50,344 bases of DNA from an uncultured Prevotella sp. (GCA_958369755.1 CATXJC010000008.1:1-50344); one strand, 5' to 3'. Counted from the stretch's first letter, positions 33,216 to 41,793 are shown. A program made the numbers and translations. Notes: generated from the sequence alone by a model not told the origin.

Positions 33216-33391
33216 GATACTATCAGGAGTATTTATCTATACTATTAGGAGTATTTGTCTATACTATTAGAAGAAAAAGTCTATACTATTAGGAGAAATC
33301 TCCGTTCATAAGTTTTGAATGTGCGTTCAGAAGTGTTGAATGTACGTTCAAAAGTGTTGAACATACGTTCAACGACGCTGAACGGAGATTT
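33216..33391. repeat. Two adjoining tandem arrays, 22-bp and 21-bp units
   Basis: Four 22-bp units based on TATACTATTAGGAGTATT cover 33216-33303. Then 3.8 copies of a 21-bp unit, GTTCAGAAGTGTTGAATGTAC with changes, cover 33304-33383. The 21-bp array is enclosed by a 13-bp inverted repeat: AAATCTCCGTTCA (33296-33308) and TGAACGGAGATTT (33379-33391). There are no spacers, so this is not CRISPR. It lies in the DUF4294 3' flank. Confidence 0.85.
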
Positions 33392-33410
33392 TCCCTAATA
33401 ATAAAAAGAA

Positions 33411-33457
33411 ATGTCCCTAGAGGTAACTGCTTTTTCCTCTAGGGACATTCCTTTTTA
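33411..33457 (+). terminator. Terminator after the tandem arrays
   Basis: ATGTCCCTAGAGG (33411-33423) and CCTCTAGGGACAT (33436-33448) form a perfect 13-bp stem followed by TCCTTTTTA. The remaining gap to 33570 shows nothing further. Confidence 0.85.
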
Positions 33458-33570
33458 TTCCTCGGTGCAAAGTAAGCCAACGGCTAACCCCGTATTGTGA
33501 GGCATGAAACTTTTGCCTATCTTTCCTCTACAAAACAAAAATGATTTCGACCTGTATGGTTGAAATAGTC

Positions 33571-35328
33571 TTATATCTCCTCGCAAGCCACCATTTCCGC
33601 TCCGCGGTAGATGACTACCAGCTTGTGGAGCTTTGTGGTCTTTACCGCCTCTCTGACCATATCACTTTCCGCATAGCGGGAGATTTGAGCTGAAGCCTCC
33701 TCGAAGAGCTTTTTCACTTGCTCATCGGTGGTTTGGCTCTTGCAATATTTCAACTCGATGATATATGAATCCACCATGTCCTTGTAGATGTCACAGAGCG
33801 GAGAGAGGAAGATGTCGGCATAGCCGCCGTCATTGTCCAGCTCGGAGATAGGGCGATAGAACTTGTTCTGGCTTGTCATCGCCAAGGTGAAGCCATGCAC
33901 GAAAGCCTCTCCCTTCTGCTTGTCTCGCTGTGAGGAGTACTTCTTCAGGCAGTCGGCGATATACTCAAAGTATGGCTTGAATTGTCCATCGTATGCCAGT
34001 TTGCTCTCCAGTTTACCCTTGCTATATCTATCATATACCAAATCGTTCTCCTTGTAGGTGTCGAGCAGGTAGGTGTACATCTGGTCACGCACCACCTCAT
34101 TCGGAATAATGAACTTGGTCTCACCCTTGTATGTTCCGTCTATCGTCACCATGCCGAAATAGAACAGCAGGCTGAGGAAGTTGTCTGGGTCGTTGATTCG
34201 CTCGGCAGGGAAGTTCTCGTTGAGCGTGCCTATCACGAATCCCTGGGTTACCAACTGCTGGATGATGCTAGCGTCGTGGGCGAACTCCTTGTCGTGGCGG
34301 ATGAGCATTCGCAACTTGTCATAGTCGATACGGATGTTGGTCTCTACCATGGAGTCGGGGATGTCGTACTCATTATCTATATAGTTGCTAATGAAATTGA
34401 GCACCATCACAGAGTTGTACATCGTGGTCTTGCCATAGCTCTTGACGGCAAAGCAATAGTTGTCGTACCAAGGCTTCATCACCTTGATCAGCTCATCGGT
34501 GGTGTGATTGAACGGCAGGACGCTGCGGTAATAATCCAGCATCTCTCTCACTTCTTCTTCTGTGAAGCCCGTCATCTCATTGAATTTTGGGCTTAGGGAG
34601 TAGTTGGTTCCGATGTTGAATCCGCTGGTCAGGTCATCCATGGTCACAGGGCTTACTCCCGTGACGAACACTCTGCCCAGGGTATTGCCAGCCGCACCCT
34701 TGATGGTGTTGAAGAACTGGCGCAAGTATCCCTCTCCGTGGGTCTGGTTGCGATACCTCACGAGATGCTCCTCATGGGCGAGAATCATGTTGGTGAAGTT
34801 GTCGTACTCATCGATGAAGAGATAAATCTTCTTTCCCACCTCCTGGCATTTCTGGCAAAGAAACCTCAGTTGAGACACTGCATCTGTTAACTTTTCCATT
34901 CCTTCCTTGGTATTGGCAGGAAGAATATGTGCATAGATGTCACAGAAGAAATTGAATACAAGGCGACAATGGTTGTCCAGTCCATTCTTATAATCATCCA
35001 ATCCTGCTGCCACCTCGGCAAAATTGAGGTGGATGATGAGATATGTATTATGCTCTGGTGTAGGATTCTGCCCGATGTATAGCTTGCCAAAGATTTCCTC
35101 AAACTTGTCTTTCTTGTTGATGTCATAGTAATTCTCAAGCATGGAGAGGGTAAGTGTCTTGCCGAAACGGCGAGGGCGAATGAAGAAGAAATACTTGTTG
35201 GATTCTTCTATTTGCTCTATGAAAGGAGTCTTGTCCACATAGTAACAATCCTCTTTTATGACATCCTCAAAATTCTGCATGCCGTATGGTATGCGCTTGC
35301 GATAAATGCGCTTTGGTCTTACTATCAT
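33571..35328 (-). CDS. DUF1703-type AAA-like ATPase with PD-(D/E)XK fold, second copy
   Basis: A 585-aa paralogue of the protein at 15832. Shared marks: RIPYGMQNF and YYVDKTPF at the start, degenerate P-loop RPRRFGKT, Walker B-like LFIDEYDNFTN, GVSPVTMDDLTSGFNIG, LLFYFGMVTI, and a C-terminal ADIFLSP and IIELKYCKS nuclease-like core. Family function is unknown. A minus-strand TATCTTTG (35371-35364) lies about 36 bases before the ATG. It is next to transposase debris, consistent with spread by mobile elements, though the gene itself is not a transposase. Confidence 0.75.
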   Translation of the reverse strand: MIVRPKRIYRKRIPYGMQNFEDVIKEDCYYVDKTPFIEQIEESNKYFFFIRPRRFGKTLTLSMLENYYDINKKDKFEEIFGKLYIGQNPTPEHNTYLIIHLNFAEVAAGLDDYKNGLDNHCRLVFNFFCDIYAHILPANTKEGMEKLTDAVSQLRFLCQKCQEVGKKIYLFIDEYDNFTNMILAHEEHLVRYRNQTHGEGYLRQFFNTIKGAAGNTLGRVFVTGVSPVTMDDLTSGFNIGTNYSLSPKFNEMTGFTEEEVREMLDYYRSVLPFNHTTDELIKVMKPWYDNYCFAVKSYGKTTMYNSVMVLNFISNYIDNEYDIPDSMVETNIRIDYDKLRMLIRHDKEFAHDASIIQQLVTQGFVIGTLNENFPAERINDPDNFLSLLFYFGMVTIDGTYKGETKFIIPNEVVRDQMYTYLLDTYKENDLVYDRYSKGKLESKLAYDGQFKPYFEYIADCLKKYSSQRDKQKGEAFVHGFTLAMTSQNKFYRPISELDNDGGYADIFLSPLCDIYKDMVDSYIIELKYCKSQTTDEQVKKLFEEASAQISRYAESDMVREAVKTTKLHKLVVIYRGAEMVACEEI

Positions 35329-35541
35329 AACTCAGTTTGATTATTCGTTTTTGAATCTGATGGCAAAGATAATACTTTATCTCCTAATCTCCAAAACTTT
35401 TCCCGAAAAGTTTGTTTTCAGTCTTAGCCTTCAACACCTCTGTTCGGGATAAGAAATAGTGCCTAAAAAGGTTGGTAATCTCCGTTTTCTGTATCTTTGT
35501 AGTTGAAATTCAATTAGTTACAAACATAAAAAGATATCATT

Positions 35542-35700
35542 ATGGAGATTACCAAGGACAAAGTTACAGAATTATTTTGTATTATTGATGAATTTTTATT
35601 AGCCTATGTTCACACTCAGCGATTCCAATACGTTTTACCCCAACCCTTATCCTACGGATATGAGAAAGAGCTTTTATTCCCTGAGCGGCATCGTCCATAG
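35542..35700 (+). pseudogene. Transposase N-terminal remnant (IS982-like, tentative)
   Basis: A 52-codon frame. The first 18 residues (MEITKDKVTELFCIIDEF) resemble the start of IS982-type transposases; the remainder is not recognised and runs to a TAG at 35698. A TATCTTTG box lies at 35492-35499. An inverted repeat TTGGTAATCTCC (35472-35483)/GGAGATTACCAA (35544-35555) surrounds the start region. Read as a decayed insertion sequence. Confidence 0.45.
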
Positions 35701-35969
35701 AATTATCACAACTTTTGGATAATCCTATAGAGAATTGCGTGAGACCTTTGGCTATAGGACGAAAGAACTACATGTTCTGCGAAAATCACAACGCAGCAGA
35801 GGATGCAGCGATCATGTACACAATGATGGGCTGCTGCAAGTTGGCTGACGTTGACTTCCGCAAATGTACTACGTACTTTTTACAACACATCCATGAGTAT
35901 GATGACGACTACTCAAAAGACCTTACGGACTTTTTCCCTCACATTTTGAAGAAGAAGGGCTTAGTCTGA
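35691..35969 (+). pseudogene. IS66 transposase C-terminal fragment
   Basis: The frame upstream of 35715 gives IELSQLLDNP, followed by IENCVRPLAIGRKNYMFCEN. The latter is the conserved end of the IS66 TnpC catalytic domain. It continues into the IS66 C-terminal domain (CTTYFLQHIHEYDDDYSKDLTDFFP) and a natural stop. More than 80% of the ~500-aa transposase, and tnpA/tnpB, are absent, so it is a dead remnant fused to another IS fragment. Confidence 0.85.
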
Positions 35970-36015
35970 TATTTTTTGAAAAACTAGGAAAATTTTGCAA
36001 GACAACTTTGAAAAA

Positions 36016-36063
36016 CTCTGAAAACCTTGTAGAACTTTTTAAAATTTCACAAGGTTTTCAGAG
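36016..36063. terminator. Hairpin after the IS66 fragment
   Basis: CTCTGAAAACCTTGT (36016-36030) and ACAAGGTTTTCAGAG (36049-36063) form a perfect 15-bp stem with an 18-base loop. No long T-tract follows. Confidence 0.55.
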
Positions 36064-36155
36064 ATTATGCAAGACAGGGTTTACTGATGGCTTACATAAC
36101 AGCTAAGAGCAAGCCTCATACCCTTAATTGGAAAATGTATATTGTGTCCAATACA

Positions 36156-36539
36156 TTATAGGAGCCTTGTTAAAATTAAGGTACTCTTTTCTGGAGCATA
36201 GATTTGCAATACCATTCTATTTCGTGTTTTTTCAACAAGTGTCCAATATCCAGGTATTCCTCCTGAACACCATATTCGCCGATTGACCAGCTTGTAATTG
36301 AAATATGAATAACCTACAGAATCAATATAAATTGCTTCATTTGCATTTTGAAAATCAACTTTAAAGTCTTCGATGGTTTCTTTTATCTCATCCTTGTCAT
36401 TATAAAAATACTGGCAACCACTCCAAGTTGTTTGTACCAACTCGTTCTTCGCAAATACTGGTTCCTGCACAGAATCATCTTTACTACAAGAAATAAACAT
36501 GCAGCACAAACATACAAATATCAATAATATTTTTTTCAT
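36156..36539 (-). CDS. Small hypothetical lipoprotein
   Basis: A 127-aa protein. The signal peptide ends in a lipobox, MFISC, with Cys18 to be lipidated, then SKDDSVQEP. The rest has short hydrophobic strands and ends LILTRLL, like small lipocalin-like Bacteroidota lipoproteins. No family recognised. It is AT-rich compared with the window as a whole and sits between IS debris and a TPR-HTH gene that is also AT-rich; the set may have arrived by transfer. Positions 36540-36761 upstream are AT-rich with no gene. Confidence 0.65.
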   Translation of the reverse strand: MKKILLIFVCLCCMFISCSKDDSVQEPVFAKNELVQTTWSGCQYFYNDKDEIKETIEDFKVDFQNANEAIYIDSVGYSYFNYKLVNRRIWCSGGIPGYWTLVEKTRNRMVLQIYAPEKSTLILTRLL

Positions 36540-36761
36540 AACTATAAACCTAAATTGAACATATTTTTCTATTCATAACTTTGAAATTTTTCGGTTTGCA
36601 AAATTATAAATAGTTAAGCAGATAATCAAATTTTAAGAAGAGGAAACGTCCACCAAATATACATCACAGAAAGATTTATCTTCCATAACTTTCTGTTATA
36701 CAATTAGTAGCAATATTTATCCACCATAAATACACTAATACATATTTATGGTGAATGAATA

Positions 36762-38507
36762 TTACTTTTTATTTAAATTAGCATATAGGGAAGAGGCCGT
36801 ATTTTCATTATACATTTTTTTATTAGCCTTTTGTTTTGCATTACAGACTGCTTTTGAAGTTGTATTTACGAGCATGGCAATCTCTGTATTATCCATGCCT
36901 AGAAAAGATAGTATGCATACTCGAAATTCTTGCTCACTTAACTTGTTTCGCTTAGCATTTTCATACAAAAGAGGCTGACATTGTTGGAAAATAGCAAATA
37001 ATTCTTCCCAATCTTCTTGTTGAGGTTGCTTACGTCTCTTATGAGGCACAGACAGAGCCTTAAAGTTTTGTACTATATTACTATTAATTAATGCTTGTTT
37101 TTTCTCAACAAAATTCAAATCGTTATATTTATCTTTGTATATTTGAAAGCTTGCTTGCAAAGACTTAATCTCTTTTTCTTTTTTCTTTATTAAAATATCT
37201 GCATTTTTTTGCAAAATATTTAATTCTTCATTAGCTTTCTGCATTTCTTTATATGTTTGAATATAGTTATTACTTACTTTTTGGAGTTCCGTCTTCATTC
37301 TTTTACGTACTTGCTTGTAATGATTGCAAAGACAAATGACACCAAATATCGCTATTAGGGTTATAATTGTAATTATATATTCATTTCTTTCCTGTTGCAT
37401 TTTTTTTGCATCAACCACCTGCTGTAATTTTTTATAATTGTACAATGAATTTGCAAGGATGACTGCATTAGCTTGCGTACCATTCAATATACTATCCATC
37501 TCTTTTTCGCACAAACTAGAATATTTCTTAATAGAATCATTGTTTTGACAAATGCGATATAAAGACAATAAACCTTGGGCCGCTTCATATTTAAAACCAT
37601 AATTTCCAAGTTTTCGAAAATATAATTCTGCCTTACTAATTTGATTTGTCCCTAGATAATACATCCCTTTAGCTTTATAATAATGCTCATATCCACACAG
37701 CATATTTCCATCTCTATCAATTAACCCTGATTGGGTTTCGAAAACATTCATATAAAAATGAGCTTGCTGATATTGTCCACGAAAAAGCAATGTATAAATA
37801 AGCAGAGGAAGAACTTGTGCTGCATTTTGGGTAAATCCATATTTATTATTTAAAGCATAACATTTTTTCACTAAATTAATAGCTTGCAGAGTATCTCCTA
37901 AAGCATAATATTCAGGAATTCTATTAGCAAAACCCAGAATATAGTTTTCCTTGTCATTGATACGAGCTGCATAATTACTATAATAAAAATATGCATTTAT
38001 CGCTTCTCGATGAAGATATTGACGGCTATAAACTTCTGCCTTTTGCCCATATATGCTAAACAAAGTAACATAGTCACATTTTTTGCTCAAGGTATCAGCA
38101 CATTCAATCGCCTTGTTATACCACATCATTGCCTTAGGAGCTTCCTTTCGATCACGAAAAATACACCCCATAAGATAACAAGCTTCCATTTTTTCATTAG
38201 ATGTTCCTTTGCTATCGTAATAATCTACAACATCTTGAAACGAAGAGTCTGATGGCATTGGGAGATATAATTTATTTTCAGCCTTAGCCTTCAACAATTG
38301 ATAGCGCATTTTTACCCTTTGTTCATGCCCCTGAGTGAATTCCATTTGATGTTGGCATAAACTATCATAGGCAGCTTGTGGAGCTTTCTCCATCAAGCTG
38401 TCTATTCGCTGTAATTTTCTTAACTGTATATGATTGTCAGTACAGCTTATCCCAAAATACAACAAGATAAGAAGGACTAACAAAGTTAAAAAACTGCTTT
38501 TCTTCAT
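36762..38507 (-). CDS. Membrane-anchored TPR protein with C-terminal HTH
   Basis: A 581-aa protein. The N-terminus is a lipoprotein-type signal (YFGISC, Cys22). Residues ~35-370 are helical repeats of TPR type (ACYLMGCIFRDRKEAPKAMMWYNKAI and similar). One membrane helix lies at ~387-408. A coiled coil runs ~415-475. The C-terminal ~70 residues (LSEQEFRVCILSFLGMDNTEIAMLVNTTSKAVCNAKQK) form a LuxR/sigma-like helix-turn-helix. This one-piece layout, TPR outside and HTH inside, is a known Bacteroidota type without assigned ligand. It begins eight bases after the M28 stop but is far more AT-rich, so it may be a later arrival exploiting that transcript. Confidence 0.72.
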   Translation of the reverse strand: MKKSSFLTLLVLLILLYFGISCTDNHIQLRKLQRIDSLMEKAPQAAYDSLCQHQMEFTQGHEQRVKMRYQLLKAKAENKLYLPMPSDSSFQDVVDYYDSKGTSNEKMEACYLMGCIFRDRKEAPKAMMWYNKAIECADTLSKKCDYVTLFSIYGQKAEVYSRQYLHREAINAYFYYSNYAARINDKENYILGFANRIPEYYALGDTLQAINLVKKCYALNNKYGFTQNAAQVLPLLIYTLLFRGQYQQAHFYMNVFETQSGLIDRDGNMLCGYEHYYKAKGMYYLGTNQISKAELYFRKLGNYGFKYEAAQGLLSLYRICQNNDSIKKYSSLCEKEMDSILNGTQANAVILANSLYNYKKLQQVVDAKKMQQERNEYIITIITLIAIFGVICLCNHYKQVRKRMKTELQKVSNNYIQTYKEMQKANEELNILQKNADILIKKKEKEIKSLQASFQIYKDKYNDLNFVEKKQALINSNIVQNFKALSVPHKRRKQPQQEDWEELFAIFQQCQPLLYENAKRNKLSEQEFRVCILSFLGMDNTEIAMLVNTTSKAVCNAKQKANKKMYNENTASSLYANLNKK

Positions 38508-38515
38508 TGACCTAA

Positions 38516-39547
38516 TTATTCTTCAGTATAAAGCACCTGGATCATAGTCTGACCCACTGCCTTCAATACGTTCTTATCCAGATGAGCCATATCATCGTTC
38601 ACGGTGTGCCAGGTAGGACCGAAACTGCTCTGCTGGCAATCAGGATAGTAGGCTATCACATCGATGGTAGGAATCTTCGCCTTCTCGTTTACCGGGATAT
38701 GATCATCCGTAATCATACCGCCATCGCTCTTAGGGAAGAAACTGCCGTAACCAGCCTGACGGGCTGCAGCCCAAACTCGCTTCACGATGCCACCAGCATA
38801 CTGCATAGACATTCCTTCACGGTAGAACTTGGCTCCCTGACCGCCTACCATATCCAGGAGGATGCCATAGCGAGGATTGTAACCCTCTGGCTTGTTCTCG
38901 CTCCAATACTGGGCACCCAAAGCCCAGCTGTTGCCATCATCCTGTGCATCAGACCATTGAGGTACACCCCAGTCCTCGGTATCGAAACATACGAAATCTA
39001 CGCCGATACTTGGATTCAACTTCTTGTCTGCCTGCAACTGGCGCGCAATTTCCAACATAACGGCTACTCCGCTGGCACCATCGTTGGCAGCCATTACAGG
39101 CTTGCGCCAATTGGTACTGTCGGGATCGTTATCCGCCCAAGGGCGACTGTCCCAATGGGCACAAAGCAAGATACGGGTTTCAGCCTTCGGATTGTAATGG
39201 GCAATGATATTGGTATTCTTCAATATCGTGCCATCATAGCCCTTCAGGTCTGCCTTCTGGGTCTCTACCTCGCAGCCAAACTGCTTGAACTTGCTCACAA
39301 TCCATTCGCCGCACTTATCGTGCGCCTCGCTGTTCATCACGCGAGGCCCGAAATCGCATTGCGCTGCACAATAAGCCAATGCCGAATCGGCATTGAAAGC
39401 CGGACCTACGGGATTCAGCTTCTCCGCTTCCTCTACCTCCTGAACATCAGGCGAGCTTGCACTGCTGGCATTCTTATAGCTGATGGTACCAGCCACCAGT
39501 CCGGCAGCTACCACCACACCTAATATGATCTTCATTTTTTTCGTCAT
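38516..39547 (-). CDS. Glutaminyl cyclase-like M28 metalloenzyme
   Basis: A 343-aa exported protein anchored or cleaved after an N-terminal helix (residues ~6-22). The M28 metal ligands are visible: His131 (CAHWDSRPW), Asp156 (AANDGASG), Glu191 (FDTEDWG), Asp232 (DMVGG) and His314 (PTWHTVND). The segment FDTEDWG...SWALGAQYW parallels the FDGEEAF...LYGSRH region of glutaminyl cyclases, so conversion of N-terminal Gln to pyroglutamate on periplasmic proteins is more likely than aminopeptidase action. It lies four bases after the C26-M19 gene. At least three exported proteins in this window would present an N-terminal Gln after signal cleavage. Confidence 0.8.
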   Translation of the reverse strand: MTKKMKIILGVVVAAGLVAGTISYKNASSASSPDVQEVEEAEKLNPVGPAFNADSALAYCAAQCDFGPRVMNSEAHDKCGEWIVSKFKQFGCEVETQKADLKGYDGTILKNTNIIAHYNPKAETRILLCAHWDSRPWADNDPDSTNWRKPVMAANDGASGVAVMLEIARQLQADKKLNPSIGVDFVCFDTEDWGVPQWSDAQDDGNSWALGAQYWSENKPEGYNPRYGILLDMVGGQGAKFYREGMSMQYAGGIVKRVWAAARQAGYGSFFPKSDGGMITDDHIPVNEKAKIPTIDVIAYYPDCQQSSFGPTWHTVNDDMAHLDKNVLKAVGQTMIQVLYTEE

Positions 39548-39551
39548 AACA

Positions 39552-41300
39552 TTATTGTTTAAAGTTCTGCACCTGCGTCATCACTCTGAGCCAGTTGCCT
39601 CCCCAGATCTTGGCGATATCCTGCTCGCTGTACTTGCGGCGCAACAGCTGGAGTGTGAAATTAATCAGCTCGGAAGAATCAGCAAGTCCGCGGATGCCTC
39701 CATCTCCATCGAAATCGGTACCCAAACCTACATGGTCGATGCCCATCACCTCGATGGCATGCTCCAGATGGGCAATGGCATCCATGATGTCTGCCTCACC
39801 CTCCTTGCGCAGGAATCCATGATAGAGCGTTGTATGAGCCACACCTCCACGGGCTGCCAGGGCACGCATCTGATCATCGGTAAGATTACGGGGCACATCG
39901 CAGAGCGCACGGCTGCTGCTATGGCTGCATACGATAGGAGTCTGACTGATTTCCAATGCATCATAGAAACTCTTTTCGCCTGCATGGCTCAAGTCCACCA
40001 TGATGCCGTGGCGGTTCATCTCCTGAATCACCTTGGCTCCGAAACTGCTCACGCCATTGTGGGTATTGCAGCCACGGGCACTGTCGCAGATGTCATTATC
40101 GCCATTGTGGCAGAGGGTGATATATACCACGCCTCGCTGGGCAAAGTACTTCACATTGCTCAAATCGTGCTTCAGGGCAAGACCATTCTCAATACCGAGC
40201 ATAATGCTCTTTCTGCCCTTTCGCTTGTCGCTGTAAAGATCGGCAGGAGTTCGGGCGATACTCAGGTAGTCGCGGTTCTTGCTCACGATTTCCTCAATCT
40301 TGTCGAAGATGAGATCGGCATACTGCAGAGGTCCCTGCACGTCGAAGGCTACCTTGCTGCTGAAGCTCTCGCCTATCTTAGGCTGCGGCAGGTAAGCCAC
40401 CATGGTGGTAGCATCCTGATGTCCGTCGGTCATCTTGTGCAGATCTACGAGAATGCGGGAGTCGCGATGATCGAACTTCACGCCCTGCGGGAAGAACATC
40501 GGGGTATCGCAATGGGTATCGAGTGTTAGGATACGCTTGTGCAACTGCTTGGCAGCATGGAAATTGCCAGCCTGGTTCACCAGCCACTGGAAGATCTTTC
40601 CGCCTTCCTCGCCCAGCCACTCCGGATGCCACTGCACGCCGAGTATCTGCTTATACTCGTTGCTCTCTATCGCCTCGATGATGCCATCGGTAGATTTGGC
40701 GATGATGCGCATGTGCTTGCCCGGCTCGCTCACAGCCTGATGATGGAACGAGTTGACGAGAATCTTTTCCGAATTATATATATGATATAAGGTGGAATCC
40801 TTCTTGATTTCTACACTATGGGTTGGTTCGGAGCGGTCGGCATCCTGACTGTGCTTCACCATCTGCTTGATGTCCTGATACACTTTTCCGCCCAAGGCTA
40901 TCGCCAGGGTCTGGATGCCTCGGCAAATGCCGAGCATAGGTATCTGGCGGTTGAAAGCCAGACGGACAAGCATCAGCTCTGCAGCATCACGCTCCTGATT
41001 GATATTGTGAAGACGGGGAGACGGCTCCTCGCCCATCCACAACGGGTTATGGTCGCCCCCACCCGTCAGGATCAAACCATCTAGATGCTCCAGGGTATTG
41101 ATGATGACAGTACTGTCGGCAACTGGCGGGATGATGACAGGCGTTCCACCTGCCGCAATCACCTGCTTGTAATAACGGTCGCGAAGCGTAGCATCAATGT
41201 TCTCGTAATTGGCAGTAAGACCGATTACGGGCTGATGCTTCGCTTCGGGAAAAGAAGAGTACGCACCCTTGAGATGCGACTCCAAGTCAAATGTTTCCAT
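39552..41300 (-). CDS. Fusion: gamma-glutamyl hydrolase (C26) + dipeptidase (M19)
   Basis: Start set at 41300 (METFDLESHL), giving 582 aa; the longer frame upstream overlaps the end of the Lrp gene and is rejected. Residues 1-245 are a class-I amidotransferase-like C26 hydrolase: LTGGGDHNP (79-85), nucleophile Cys126 in GICRGIQ, His225 and Glu227 in WHPE. Residues ~255-582 are a membrane dipeptidase (M19): DTHCDTP with His263/Asp265, Glu371 in GIENG, His439 in DLSHAG, His460 in CSHSSSR, Asp529 in GTDFDGDGG. All metal ligands are present. There is no signal peptide, so it should act in the cytosol, perhaps splitting gamma-glutamyl peptides and then the dipeptide. It follows an Lrp gene by 25 bases. 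Confidence 0.85.
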   Translation of the reverse strand: METFDLESHLKGAYSSFPEAKHQPVIGLTANYENIDATLRDRYYKQVIAAGGTPVIIPPVADSTVIINTLEHLDGLILTGGGDHNPLWMGEEPSPRLHNINQERDAAELMLVRLAFNRQIPMLGICRGIQTLAIALGGKVYQDIKQMVKHSQDADRSEPTHSVEIKKDSTLYHIYNSEKILVNSFHHQAVSEPGKHMRIIAKSTDGIIEAIESNEYKQILGVQWHPEWLGEEGGKIFQWLVNQAGNFHAAKQLHKRILTLDTHCDTPMFFPQGVKFDHRDSRILVDLHKMTDGHQDATTMVAYLPQPKIGESFSSKVAFDVQGPLQYADLIFDKIEEIVSKNRDYLSIARTPADLYSDKRKGRKSIMLGIENGLALKHDLSNVKYFAQRGVVYITLCHNGDNDICDSARGCNTHNGVSSFGAKVIQEMNRHGIMVDLSHAGEKSFYDALEISQTPIVCSHSSSRALCDVPRNLTDDQMRALAARGGVAHTTLYHGFLRKEGEADIMDAIAHLEHAIEVMGIDHVGLGTDFDGDGGIRGLADSSELINFTLQLLRRKYSEQDIAKIWGGNWLRVMTQVQNFKQ

Positions 41301-41325
41301 TTGTTTATTTCTAAATACAAAAAAA

Positions 41326-41793
41326 TTACTCTTCCTCCAAGAGAACAGGAACCTCGCGCTTGATGCTCTGCTCAAGCGAGATGAGTGTCTCGGTAGATAC
41401 TACACCCGGAATAGCCTGGAGCTTGTTGTTCAGCAAGTCCATCAACTGCTCGTTGTCACGGGCATACAACTTCAAAAGCATGGTATAAGAACCGGTTGTG
41501 AAGTGGCACTCCACAATCTCAGGAATGTTCTGAAGGCGCTCTACCACCTTCTTGTACATATTACCACGCTCCAGGTTAAGTCCTACGTATGTACATGTAG
41601 AATAACCCAGACTCTTAGGGTTTACATCGAAGCCGCTACCGGTGATGAATCCATCCTCCATCAAGTGCTGGACACGCTGATGGATGGCTGCACGAGACAC
41701 GCCGCATTCTGCAGCTACGTCCTTGAAAGGAATACGGGCATTCTTGGAAAGGATGCCGAGAATCTTTCTGTCAAGATTGTCTATTTTCTCCAT
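41326..41793 (-). CDS. Lrp/AsnC family transcriptional regulator
   Basis: A 155-aa regulator. The HTH is at residues ~5-55 (LDRKILGILSKNARIPFKDVAAECGVSRAAIHQRVQHLMEDGFI). The RAM/ligand domain follows, with the ECHFTTGSYTMLLKL strand and PGVVSTETLISLE. It normally binds an amino acid and forms octamers on DNA. It is the first gene of the leftward run with the C26-M19 and M28 genes and probably controls it. A TAATTTTG box (41852-41845, minus) lies about 50 bases before the ATG. Family certain; effector unknown. Confidence 0.9.
   Translation of the reverse strand: MEKIDNLDRKILGILSKNARIPFKDVAAECGVSRAAIHQRVQHLMEDGFITGSGFDVNPKSLGYSTCTYVGLNLERGNMYKKVVERLQNIPEIVECHFTTGSYTMLLKLYARDNEQLMDLLNNKLQAIPGVVSTETLISLEQSIKREVPVLLEEE

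Noticed and set aside
33216..33383. Possible CRISPR array
   Set aside because: Units of 21-22 bp follow each other directly with no spacers, and no cas genes are present.
41301..41375. Longer start of the C26-M19 protein
   Set aside because: It overlaps the Lrp gene and adds unrelated residues; METFD at 41300 begins the family homology.
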